Assembly: GCA_019308985.1 (NCBI GenBank)
Contig: JAFDHB010000281.1
Span: forward strand, 1-5,203
DNA: 5,203 nucleotides
Direction: 5' to 3'
DNA from: Deltaproteobacteria bacterium
GTDB taxonomy: Bacteria > Desulfobacterota > DSM-4660 > Desulfatiglandales > HGW-15
In this document: in pieces, positions 1-4,572 of the stretch
Position numbering within the stretch: position 1 is the stretch's first letter
Layout of the letters: each line of letters opens with the position of its first letter
Notes under the pieces: generated by a model
Told to the model about the DNA's origin: nothing
The model's database searches: none
The model's input: the letters and a program-made list of their open reading frames with translations, nothing else
Translations under genes and position numbers: made by a program

Positions 1-303
1 ACCAAAACCCACTCGAGAGAATATTCGGAGGATTTCGATCACGTCATCGCCCAGATCTCCCCGATCATATACATGCATGTTGAAAGATTGCATGTATGAG
101 AGGTCGTAGTGCCGCCTTCTTTCTTGATTTCCAAGGACCTGATATGCCTCGTTGATTTCTTTGAGCATCTCCTCGCAATGAGGTTTGTCCTTGTTTCGAT
201 CAGGGTGATATTCCATGACCCGTTTGCGATATGCCCTTTTGATCTCTTCGGCTGATGCATCCCTTTCCACACCCAGGAGCTGGTAATAATCCTTAACGGC
301 CAA
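1..303 (-). CDS. J-domain (DnaJ-like) protein, copy 1, cut by the left window edge
   Basis: This is a J-domain co-chaperone, expected to stimulate the ATPase of an Hsp70 (DnaK) partner in the cytoplasm. The first 101 codons are visible. After the start come KDYYQLLGV, an EEIKRAYRK helix II, the diagnostic HPD at residues 33-35 (EYHPDRN) and an INEAYQVLG helix III, then a non-J tail ending FSRVGFG at the edge. I place the start at TTG 303: a GGGAGG ribosome binding site lies 8 bases upstream, and the duplicate gene at 2836-3216 keeps the same TTG and spacing. A GTG at 309 in the same frame nearly abuts that site and is less likely. The gene is about 83% identical in DNA to the second copy. No DnaJ zinc-finger or C-terminal substrate domains are seen, so this is a short type III-like J protein. 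It follows the diferredoxin gene. Confidence 0.88.
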   Translation of the reverse strand, partial: MAVKDYYQLLGVERDASAEEIKRAYRKRVMEYHPDRNKDKPHCEEMLKEINEAYQVLGNQERRRHYDLSYMQSFNMHVYDRGDLGDDVIEILRIFSRVGFG

Positions 304-913
304 TGTCACCACCTCCCGTAATTTCAACTATTCTCCTCTGCAAGTCCCACGAACGGAACAGTGCGATACTTCTTTTGTTTCTTCTTGCACGTATCACCAC
401 AAAAGATCCCTCACTATCACCGAGCCTGACAGGTGTGTTTTGCATGTCTTCATGTCTTCGGCGTATGTGCCGAAAATCGCCTGATTGAACCCGAATTTCG
501 CAAGGATGGTAAGAAACCCGTCTCCAACGTGCTAAGGACCGTGTTAAGGGTTTACTGAAATCGTAAACTTCGTGCTTTAAAATAGCCTTTGTGCTGCGTG
601 GTTTTGCCTGAGCCTTGCGAAATTCGGGTTGCATCTTGGCTGTATAACCCGGGCCGGAATTATGTGTTAACATGATTGCTCCCTGAGGGCATTCGTTGGC
701 ACATCTTCCACAGCCCGTGCAGCGGGATGCATTGACTACAGCGGTGCTTTTGATCGAAATGGCGTCGACCGGACAGACGTTCTCGCATAGGCCGCAACCG
801 AGGCACCTCTCTGAATCAACGACAGCGATGTGCCCGGTGATCGCGGGATCGAGACGTGCCTCAATGGCCTGAGCCCTGGCCTTGAGTACTGGTAGTTCCT
901 GTCTTACGCTCAT
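293..913 (-). CDS. Two-[4Fe-4S] ferredoxin with a DUF5320-like N-terminal helix; 3' end altered by an inserted element
   Basis: A small electron-transfer or cluster-carrying ferredoxin, cytoplasmic since no signal peptide is seen. From ATG 913, residues 5-21 form a charged helix ([16 protein letters not shown]) like the C-terminal helix of DUF5320 proteins. Then come two CxxCxxCxxxCP motifs, C37/C40/C43/C47 and C65/C68/C71/C75, which together bind two [4Fe-4S] clusters. The domain is complete by about residue 85. The native protein probably ended near residue 94, just before the inverted-repeat element at 488-630. The open frame instead continues for more than 110 residues through the element, through unassigned sequence and over the leader and start of J-domain copy 1, ending at 293. 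That tail is basic and has no recognisable domain. A TTG start at 925 is possible, but a G-run abuts it and ATG 913 fits better. Whether the tail is translated as a functional part is unknown. Confidence 0.8.
   Translation of the reverse strand: MSVRQELPVLKARAQAIEARLDPAITGHIAVVDSERCLGCGLCENVCPVDAISIKSTAVVNASRCTGCGRCANECPQGAIMLTHNSGPGYTAKMQPEFRKAQAKPRSTKAILKHEVYDFSKPLTRSLARWRRVSYHPCEIRVQSGDFRHIRRRHEDMQNTPVRLGDSEGSFVVIRARRNKRSIALFRSWDLQRRIVEITGGGDIGR
306..487 (-). other. Stretch between the element and J-domain copy 1, no independent gene seen
   Basis: The diferredoxin frame is open here but encodes only a basic, low-information tail. The final part, up to 340, is alignable with the non-coding leader of the second J-domain gene, which argues that it is leader and not true coding sequence. 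A hairpin (TTCGGC, 6-base loop, GCCGAA at 457-474) has no following T run, and an 8-base tandem repeat CATGTCTT lies at 443-458. Confidence 0.5.
312..317 (-). promoter_or_regulatory. Ribosome binding site deciding the TTG start of J-domain copy 1
   Basis: The minus strand reads GGGAGG, followed by 8 bases and then TTG at 303-301. The second copy has AGGAGG at the same distance from its TTG. The conservation argues for TTG over the upstream GTG in both genes. Confidence 0.65.
488..630. mobile_element. MITE-like element bounded by perfect 18-bp inverted repeats
   Basis: Position 488-505 reads AACCCGAATTTCGCAAGG and 613-630 is its exact reverse complement, with 107 bases between. Inside, GTTTAC and GTAAAC around positions 546-564 form a small hairpin. 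No transposase fits in 143 bases, so this would be a non-autonomous miniature element or a REP-like palindromic unit. No clear target-site duplication is visible. It sits at the 3' end of the diferredoxin gene and is open in that reading frame, so residues about 95-142 of the long frame are element-encoded. The inverted repeat is seen directly; calling it mobile is inference. Confidence 0.6.
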
Positions 914-1145
914 GCTTTTTCTCAAACCCCTTTACTGCCTAACTTACATGCCTGGATCCAAAAGCAGGGATCTAAAGCGATACAGAGTGATCGAGTATCC
1001 CTGAATGGGTATACCCATCCGACCTTCAGATCCCTCATTGATCCGACATGCTTTCAGGGTGCGCAGCAGTACCCTTTATTTGCATCTTATTTCGTCCTGT
1101 AAGCTTACTCCTAAAATGTACAGGCCTTTCTTGTTTCCCGCCTTA
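914..1145. other. Gene-free stretch upstream of the diferredoxin
   Basis: I see no convincing gene. Short minus-strand frames (for example ATG 1038 to about 931) have no family resemblance and no good ribosome binding site. The stretch holds a 14-bp palindrome at 1005-1018, an outer inverted repeat (AGGGATCT at 966-973 with AGATCCCT at 1028-1035), and a 10-bp palindrome GTAAGCTTAC at 1099-1108 inside a CCTGTA/TACAGG pair (1096-1101, 1119-1124). It is the natural place for the diferredoxin promoter, but no clear -35/-10 or -24/-12 pair stands out. Confidence 0.5.
1005..1018. promoter_or_regulatory. 14-bp perfect palindrome, possible operator
   Basis: ATGGGTATACCCAT equals its own reverse complement. 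It lies about 90 bases upstream of the diferredoxin start in an otherwise gene-free stretch. The GGGTATACCC core loosely resembles the TACCC/GGGTA half-sites of CsoR/CstR-type metal and persulfide repressors, but those usually have a spacer and no such regulator is encoded here. The palindrome is seen; the operator role is a guess. Confidence 0.3.
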
Positions 1146-1448
1146 TCACCCTTTTAACAAAGTGAGCCTTCTTGTTCCTTTGATTTGCCTGAAATTGGCA
1201 CCCTGGCTGACACACTTGTGGGCGAGATCAGCATCAACCACCCTTGTCCCTGAAAGGGCATGCACGCCGTAATCGAAGAGCACAGGGGAAAGAGGGACAG
1301 TATCTCCTAGCATGACAACATAGGCCGTGGAGTCACACAGCTCAAGCAAGTGCTCAAGAGTGTGGTTGGTGGGGGAAGTTCCAGTAATCGCCACCACGTC
1401 TGCCTGGGGGATGAGAGTATGAGCATCAGACTCCTTTGGTTCTATTCG
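1146..1448 (-). pseudogene. DUF364 (putative heavy-metal chelation) protein, C-terminal fragment
   Basis: The last 100 residues of a 165-codon open frame (1146-1643) match the C-terminal half of DUF364 proteins: PQADVVAITGTSPTNHTLE, then LSPVLFDYGVHALSGTRVVD and SQGANFRQI. Family members are about 250 residues, so the N-terminal domain is missing. DUF364 proteins are thought to bind metals or a related cofactor; no precise reaction is established. The fragment is joined in frame to a dCMP-deaminase-like segment, which does not belong to the family architecture and indicates a deletion junction near 1448. The reading frame is still clean, so decay is recent or the chimera is retained. Confidence 0.72.
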
Positions 1449-1580
1449 ATAGTCCATATCTTCGTGGGTTACCCAATCCTTGACGTGATGTGTGATCACC
1501 TCTCCATTCCCATTTTTGGTGACCCGCTTATCCAAACCTGCATTGATAATCACTCTCTTGCACAGCCTACATGGCTCTGC
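1449..1580 (-). pseudogene. dCMP/cytidine deaminase-like C-terminal fragment
   Basis: The segment EPCRLCKRVIINAGLDK is the zinc-binding PCxxC region and following helix of deoxycytidylate deaminases and their relatives, followed by a VKDWV tail also seen in that family. The catalytic HAE motif and the whole N-terminal half are absent, so this piece cannot be an active deaminase. It is in frame with the DUF364 fragment downstream and abuts a tentative MBL-fold remnant upstream. The upstream ATG at 1643 is in a different frame context and is probably not a native start. Confidence 0.6.
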
Positions 1581-1690
1581 TCCGGCTTGAATCGGTCGCC
1601 CATCTGCACGCCAAGCTCCCTTAGGACAGCAATGGTTTGCCATAGATGTTCCTCGGGAGCGCTAATAAGATGGGAGCCGGCGGTCACAGC
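1577..1690 (-). pseudogene. Possible MBL-fold hydrolase remnant
   Basis: In a frame different from the chimeric one, the minus strand encodes AGSHLISAPEEHLWQTIAV followed by LRELGVQMG. This resembles the GG(F/T)HL..A.EE....TI..L.ELG segment that precedes the SHCTG motif in COG1237-type metallo-beta-lactamase-fold proteins. The SHCTG part is missing and the frame is lost near 1577, where deaminase-like sequence begins. The call rests on about 30 residues recognised by eye, so it is tentative. Confidence 0.35.
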
Positions 1691-1703
1691 GTATAGCTCT
1701 TAT

Positions 1704-1727
1704 TCGGCTGCGGAAAACCACAGCCGA
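1704..1727 (-). terminator. Strong hairpin after the TSUP gene, lacking a U run
   Basis: In minus-strand RNA, 1727-1718 pairs with 1713-1704 as a 10-bp stem with one G-U wobble and a UUUU loop. On the plus strand the same position is a C/A mismatch, which favours function in the minus-strand transcript. It begins about 53 bases after the TSUP stop. The bases after the stem (ATAAGAG) are not a U tract, so it may be an mRNA 3'-end stabiliser or a weak terminator and not a classical intrinsic terminator. Confidence 0.45.
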
Positions 1728-1779
1728 TAGGAAACCCATTGAGCCTGAGTGGATGAAACAAGATACCATTGCCGGATTA

Positions 1780-2559
1780 CTAAACACCGAGCACCCCCAG
1801 ATATTTGCCTGCTACGCACCCAAAGAATACGCCGAACAATCCTTTTAGAACAGGAGAGGAGAATCGCCCATTCAACGTTGCCCCGAATCGTGATCCGATC
1901 AATGTTCCGATGCACAAGGGGATAAGGATTCCGACTTGCACGAACCCTTGAAATAGCTTCAATGCCGAGCTCACAAGGGCGTTCAAACTGAAACAGGCCA
2001 ATGAGGACCCAATGGCTACTTTGATTGGCGCACTCAGGGCAAAAGCAAAAGCCGGAACCAGAATAGCCCCTGTCCCGATACCCAACAGTCCTGGCAGAAC
2101 GCCGGCCGCTGCTCCGATCGTCACCTTTGACAAAATGGAACCTTGAATCGCCCCGCCGGTTTTCGCGGTTGATTTATTTTTGAGATATTCACATATGCCT
2201 TCCCATAGCATACGCATGGCTACAAGCAGAAAAACTACGCCTATGGCTGCATCGAGCCACGCACCTTTGCGTGAAAGATATACAAAGAATAGTGAGCAGA
2301 TCAGCGTTGAAACAAAGCCTGACAAAACCACAGGGATAATGGATCTTGGATGGATGTGCCCCATGCTGAAATGCCTCAAGCTGCCTCCCAGGGTGGTAAA
2401 AAAGACGGCAACTACACATGTTCCGGCACTTTCAGCCGGTTCCAGCCCGACAATAAACCGGAGGAGCGGCATTATCAATATACCCCCGCCGATACCGAGT
2501 AGACCTCCGAGGGTTCCGGCCGTGAGGCCCCCAAAGCTCAGCAACAGGAAACTAATCAT
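1780..2559 (-). CDS. TSUP family (TauE/SafE) membrane permease
   Basis: An inner-membrane permease of the sulfite exporter TauE/SafE family (DUF81); relatives move sulfite, sulfoacetate, thiosulfate or other small organic and sulfur anions. At 259 residues it matches the usual length. The sequence is a run of hydrophobic segments with the family's two internal repeats, each opened by a glycine-rich motif: GGLLGIGGG at residues 18-26 and PGLLGIGTG at 156-164, each followed by a hydrophobic (I/V)P. I choose ATG 2559 because the family begins right there (MISFLLLSFGG) and GGAG lies 9 bases upstream. The open frame extends to TTG 2790, but those 77 residues are not membrane-like and belong to a remnant. 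The substrate cannot be told from sequence. The gene lies between J-domain copy 2 and the gene-fragment zone, and a hairpin follows it. Confidence 0.88.
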   Translation of the reverse strand: MISFLLLSFGGLTAGTLGGLLGIGGGILIMPLLRFIVGLEPAESAGTCVVAVFFTTLGGSLRHFSMGHIHPRSIIPVVLSGFVSTLICSLFFVYLSRKGAWLDAAIGVVFLLVAMRMLWEGICEYLKNKSTAKTGGAIQGSILSKVTIGAAAGVLPGLLGIGTGAILVPAFAFALSAPIKVAIGSSLACFSLNALVSSALKLFQGFVQVGILIPLCIGTLIGSRFGATLNGRFSSPVLKGLFGVFFGCVAGKYLGVLGV

Positions 2560-2815
2560 TCTCAATTGCTCCGAGCACAGAACCTGTCCCACTTCCATCA
2601 AGTGGGCGGCTCCGGCAATTGTAGTACGGTAAAAGAAGAGGGGTTTTTCCTTCAAGAAGTCCCTGATGGTTACGTTTACAAGAGTAGTACCCGCGACTGC
2701 CGGCAGATCGGCTGAATATACAGCGTCATCCGTCTGATCCAGGCCTTCGATCGTTAGCCCAAATTTCTCGGCACCCGATACATTTTTCAATATCCACTTC
2801 CAGTTTGTAAGCCAT
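2560..2815 (-). pseudogene. Ferredoxin 5' end shifted into an unidentified segment
   Basis: AAGGAAG at 2829-2823 lies 7 bases before ATG 2815, which begins MAYKLEVDIEKCIGC, a typical start of a small [4Fe-4S] ferredoxin including the first two cysteines of a cluster motif. The frame then leaves the family and stops at 2726. A second frame, open from TTG 2790 and continuing into the TSUP gene, carries GLTIEGLDQTDD, then ADLPAVAGTTLVNVTIRDF and EKPLFFYR. It has the look of real protein but I do not recognise it. Either a ferredoxin lost its middle and fused to another gene's fragment, or one gene with a ferredoxin-like start suffered a frameshift near 2775. The ribosome binding site and start sit directly after the stop of J-domain copy 2, so they are still part of the same transcription unit. 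Confidence 0.55.
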
Positions 2816-2835
2816 CAGATGACTTCCTTAATAAT

Positions 2836-3216
2836 CTACCAGAAATTCCCTTTCCATCGCCCGCAGCCTCTTTTTCCGAAGCGCCTTCCCTTACAACCCC
2901 TCATCCCTCTCACGCTAAAACCCCCGCGAGAAAATACGCGGAGGATTTCGATCAGGTCATCACTCAAATCCTCTTGATCATACACATGTCTGTTGAAAGA
3001 TCGGAGGCATGAGAGGTCGTATTGTCTCCTCTTTTCTTCATTACCAAGGACCTGATAGGCCTCGTTGATCTCCTTGAGAAGCTCTTCACAACTAGATTTG
3101 TCCTGGTTTCGATCGGGATGATATTTCATGACCCATTTGCGATAGGCCCTTTTGATCTCTTCAGCGGATGCTTCCCTTTCGACACCCAGGAGCCGGTAAT
3201 AATCCTTCACAGTCAA
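2836..3216 (-). CDS. J-domain (DnaJ-like) protein, copy 2
   Basis: A short J-domain co-chaperone of about 126 residues, expected to activate an Hsp70. From TTG 3216: KDYYRLLGV, helix II with [12 protein letters not shown] at residues 33-35 (KYHPDRN), helix III with INEAYQVLG, then an acidic linker (DQEDLSDDLIEIL) and a basic glycine/arginine/cysteine-rich tail (residues about 95-126, GMRGCKGRRFGKRGCGRW). No classical zinc finger or client-binding domain is present; the basic tail may contact nucleic acid, membrane or a partner. AGGAGG at 3230-3225 is 8 bases before TTG 3216. The in-frame GTG at 3225 overlaps that site, so it is an unlikely start although the frame allows it. The gene lies downstream of the zinc-ribbon remnant and the ferredoxin-MinD ATPases and may be cotranscribed with them, a context that suggests chaperone assistance to Fe-S or metal protein maturation (inference). 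Confidence 0.9.
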   Translation of the reverse strand: MTVKDYYRLLGVEREASAEEIKRAYRKWVMKYHPDRNQDKSSCEELLKEINEAYQVLGNEEKRRQYDLSCLRSFNRHVYDQEDLSDDLIEILRVFSRGGFSVRGMRGCKGRRFGKRGCGRWKGNFW

Positions 3217-3253
3217 TGTTTCCACCTCCTGTAACCTGGACTATTCCCTTCTG
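2914..3253 (-). repeat. Direct repeat, unit B (J-domain gene plus leader)
   Basis: Partner of unit A at 1-340, at constant offset 2913. It covers most of J-domain copy 2 and about 35 bases of leader. The left limit of similarity is not known because unit A runs off the window. Confidence 0.85.
3225..3230 (-). promoter_or_regulatory. Ribosome binding site deciding the TTG start of J-domain copy 2
   Basis: A perfect AGGAGG on the minus strand, 8 bases from TTG 3216-3214. The alternative GTG (3225-3223) uses the last G of this site as its own first base, which makes initiation there implausible. Confidence 0.7.
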
Positions 3254-3396
3254 TTAAAAGCGTCTTTGCGCTACATGACGTCCATGATGGTCTATTGCCC
3301 GCTAGCCGTATCCTTTCCGGTTCATCCTAATCAGCGGGTATGTGTTCGAGGAGGACCTGGGTTTTCTCCTGGCCGCCCATCATTATTTTTGCCCTG
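3254..3396. other. Spacer between the zinc-ribbon gene and J-domain copy 2
   Basis: After the probable true stop at 3397 there is no recognisable gene. The out-of-frame continuation of the broken zinc-ribbon gene stays open to 3327, but its sequence has no family resemblance. I see no terminator hairpin, so read-through from the ATPase genes into the J-domain gene is possible. Confidence 0.4.
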
Positions 3397-3623
3397 CTAC
3401 TCCCTTGCCATGGGCGTCCCGCAGTTGGGGCATTTCTGTTCATAACAGGGACTCCCGGCCTGATGGATTGCTCTTTCGCCGCACTTTGGGCAAACGCAAT
3501 ATCCGGCCGGTCCGGCCGCAGATCCACCGCCCCGCCCTCTCGGCCCCGGCCGCCTCCTCTACCCATGCCTCTGCCTGTTCCTGGTCCCTGGCCTCTCGGG
3601 CCTGTTCCGTCTCCTCTTGGCAT
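3397..3623 (-). pseudogene. DUF5320-like glycine-rich zinc-ribbon protein, frameshifted
   Basis: The start is clear: AGGAGG at 3637-3632, 8 bases, then ATG 3623 and MPRGDGTGPRGQGPGTGRGM, the signature opening of small proteins found beside ferredoxin-MinD ATPases. In that frame the sequence after about residue 28 is meaningless and ends at 3327. In another frame from about 3545 it continues as GGGSAAGPAGYCVCPKCGE, then AIHQAGSPCYEQKCPNCGTP and MARE, stopping at 3397. This is a zinc ribbon with a C.C..C group and a later CPNC knuckle. Joined, the two halves give a normal protein of about 73 residues. The shift is equivalent to one lost or two gained bases in a G-rich tract at about 3536-3552. 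It may be a true mutation or a sequencing error. The family role is unknown; zinc or Fe-S binding is inferred from the cysteines. Confidence 0.75.
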
Positions 3624-3631
3624 CTTGATTA

Positions 3632-3637
3632 CCTCCT
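3632..3637 (-). promoter_or_regulatory. Ribosome binding site of the zinc-ribbon gene
   Basis: A perfect AGGAGG lies 8 bases before ATG 3623 and confirms the start of the frameshifted gene. Its preservation suggests that the frameshift is recent or an artefact. Confidence 0.75.
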
Positions 3638-3671
3638 TTGGCTTGGTTTAACGTTGAAAATCCCGTTTGGT

Positions 3672-4538
3672 TCATATCTTGAGGACTTGGGCGAGATCTT
3701 CCCACATCTTTTTGAGCGCCCGAGAGCCCTGGGAATGCTCGTCATGTTCAAGGATCGTCTTCCCCTGGACCATAGCCCTTGTAAAGACAGGATCAAATGG
3801 GATTCGACCCATCACCCTTATCTGTTTCCGGCGGGCAAAGTCTTCTATGGCCTTCCCCTGGTCGGGGTTGAGATCAAACTTGTTTACGCAGACCATGGCC
3901 GGGACCTTGAAAAAGGCGGCCAGTTCGGCTACGCGCTCCATATCGTGCCTGCCCGAAACCGTAGGTTCCGCCACGATGAGCACCGCCGAGGCCCCGCCTA
4001 GAGAAGCGATCACCGGACAACCTATCCCCGGTGGGCCGTCTGTGAGTAGTAGTTCCAGGCCCCTTTCTTCCGCAAGCTTCTTGCCTTGCTGCCGGATGAG
4101 AGTCACCAGTTTGCCCGAGTTCTCTTCCGCAATGCCCAGCCTGGCATGGGCCATGGGGCCGAAGCGGGTGTCAGAAATGAACCATTCCCCGCACCTGTTC
4201 AGGGGGAAGTCAATGGCTTCTTCAGGACAGAAATAGTGACACACACCGCAGCCCTCGCAGGCTATGGGGTCCACCACAAAACCTTCACTGATTGCGTTCC
4301 ACCTGCACAAATCCCGGCAAAGACCGCACTGCGTGCATTTGTCCTGATCGATTATGGCCGTGTGTCCGGACTCAAAATCATGACGCTCTAAGGTCTGTGG
4401 ATTCATAATTAAATGGAGATCCGCCGCGTCCACATCCGCATCACAAAGCACCTTGCTTTCTGCCAGGGAAGCAAAGGCGGCCAGTATACTTGTTTTTCCT
4501 GTTCCCCCCTTGCCGCTTACGACAACCAGTTCCTTCAT
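3672..4538 (-). CDS. MinD/Mrp-type P-loop ATPase with inserted ferredoxin domain (COG1149)
   Basis: A complete 288-residue cytoplasmic ATPase of the SIMIBI (MinD/ParA/Mrp/NifH-like) class, probably acting in Fe-S or metal cofactor handling. The deviant Walker A is SGKGGTGKT at residues 8-16, followed by a switch region CDADVDAADLHL. The ferredoxin insertion has two four-cysteine sets: C68/C71/C74/C78, followed by Arg and not the usual Pro, and C94/C97/C100/C104-Pro. Walker B is LLLTDGPPG with D167, followed by GIGCPV with a conserved Cys174. NKFDLN at 219-224 is the base-recognition-like motif. This is the architecture of the paired Fe-S/ATPase genes in the orange-protein (orp) clusters of Desulfovibrio. 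It starts 34 bases after the upstream paralogue stops, so the two are very likely cotranscribed and may form a heterodimer. Confidence 0.95.
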   Translation of the reverse strand: MKELVVVSGKGGTGKTSILAAFASLAESKVLCDADVDAADLHLIMNPQTLERHDFESGHTAIIDQDKCTQCGLCRDLCRWNAISEGFVVDPIACEGCGVCHYFCPEEAIDFPLNRCGEWFISDTRFGPMAHARLGIAEENSGKLVTLIRQQGKKLAEERGLELLLTDGPPGIGCPVIASLGGASAVLIVAEPTVSGRHDMERVAELAAFFKVPAMVCVNKFDLNPDQGKAIEDFARRKQIRVMGRIPFDPVFTRAMVQGKTILEHDEHSQGSRALKKMWEDLAQVLKI

Positions 4539-4572
4539 TTTAGTCTACCCCGTCTCACCCCTTTGGGCCTGT

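Larger units (their letters stand above)
1..340 (-). repeat. Direct repeat, unit A (J-domain gene plus leader)
   Basis: This segment aligns with 2914-3253 at a constant offset of 2913 and no net insertion or deletion. By hand count, 224 of 270 positions match over 31-300. Similarity continues past the start codon into the untranslated leader (CAGA..GG..AATAGT on the minus strand), so the duplicated unit includes the ribosome binding site. The duplication is old enough to have diverged, with many changes at third codon positions. Confidence 0.85.

Noticed and set aside
39..272. Minus-strand 77-codon frame inside J-domain copy 1
   Set aside because: It is an alternative frame of the J-domain gene; the real frame is conserved with copy 2.
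457..474. Intrinsic terminator after the element
   Set aside because: The 6-bp stem TTCGGC/GCCGAA has no T run on either strand.
488..630. Integron attC site
   Set aside because: The ends do not match the GTTRRRY/RYYYAAC core sites, and the 18-base arms are perfectly paired without the asymmetric bulges typical of attC.
931..1038. Small peptide gene upstream of the diferredoxin (MRDLKVGWVYPF...)
   Set aside because: No ribosome binding site, no recognisable family, and it covers the palindrome; probably a chance frame.
2560..2790. Treating the TSUP frame as starting at 2790 with a 77-residue soluble leader
   Set aside because: The leader is hydrophilic, overlaps a ferredoxin start in another frame and uses a TTG without a proper ribosome binding site; ATG 2559 has one and fits the family length.
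3342..4001. Long plus-strand open frame of about 219 codons, plus overlapping ones at 3667-4236 and 4086-4391
   Set aside because: They lie antisense to the well-supported ATPase and zinc-ribbon genes, have no family resemblance and no ribosome binding site, and are explained by the codon use of the real genes.
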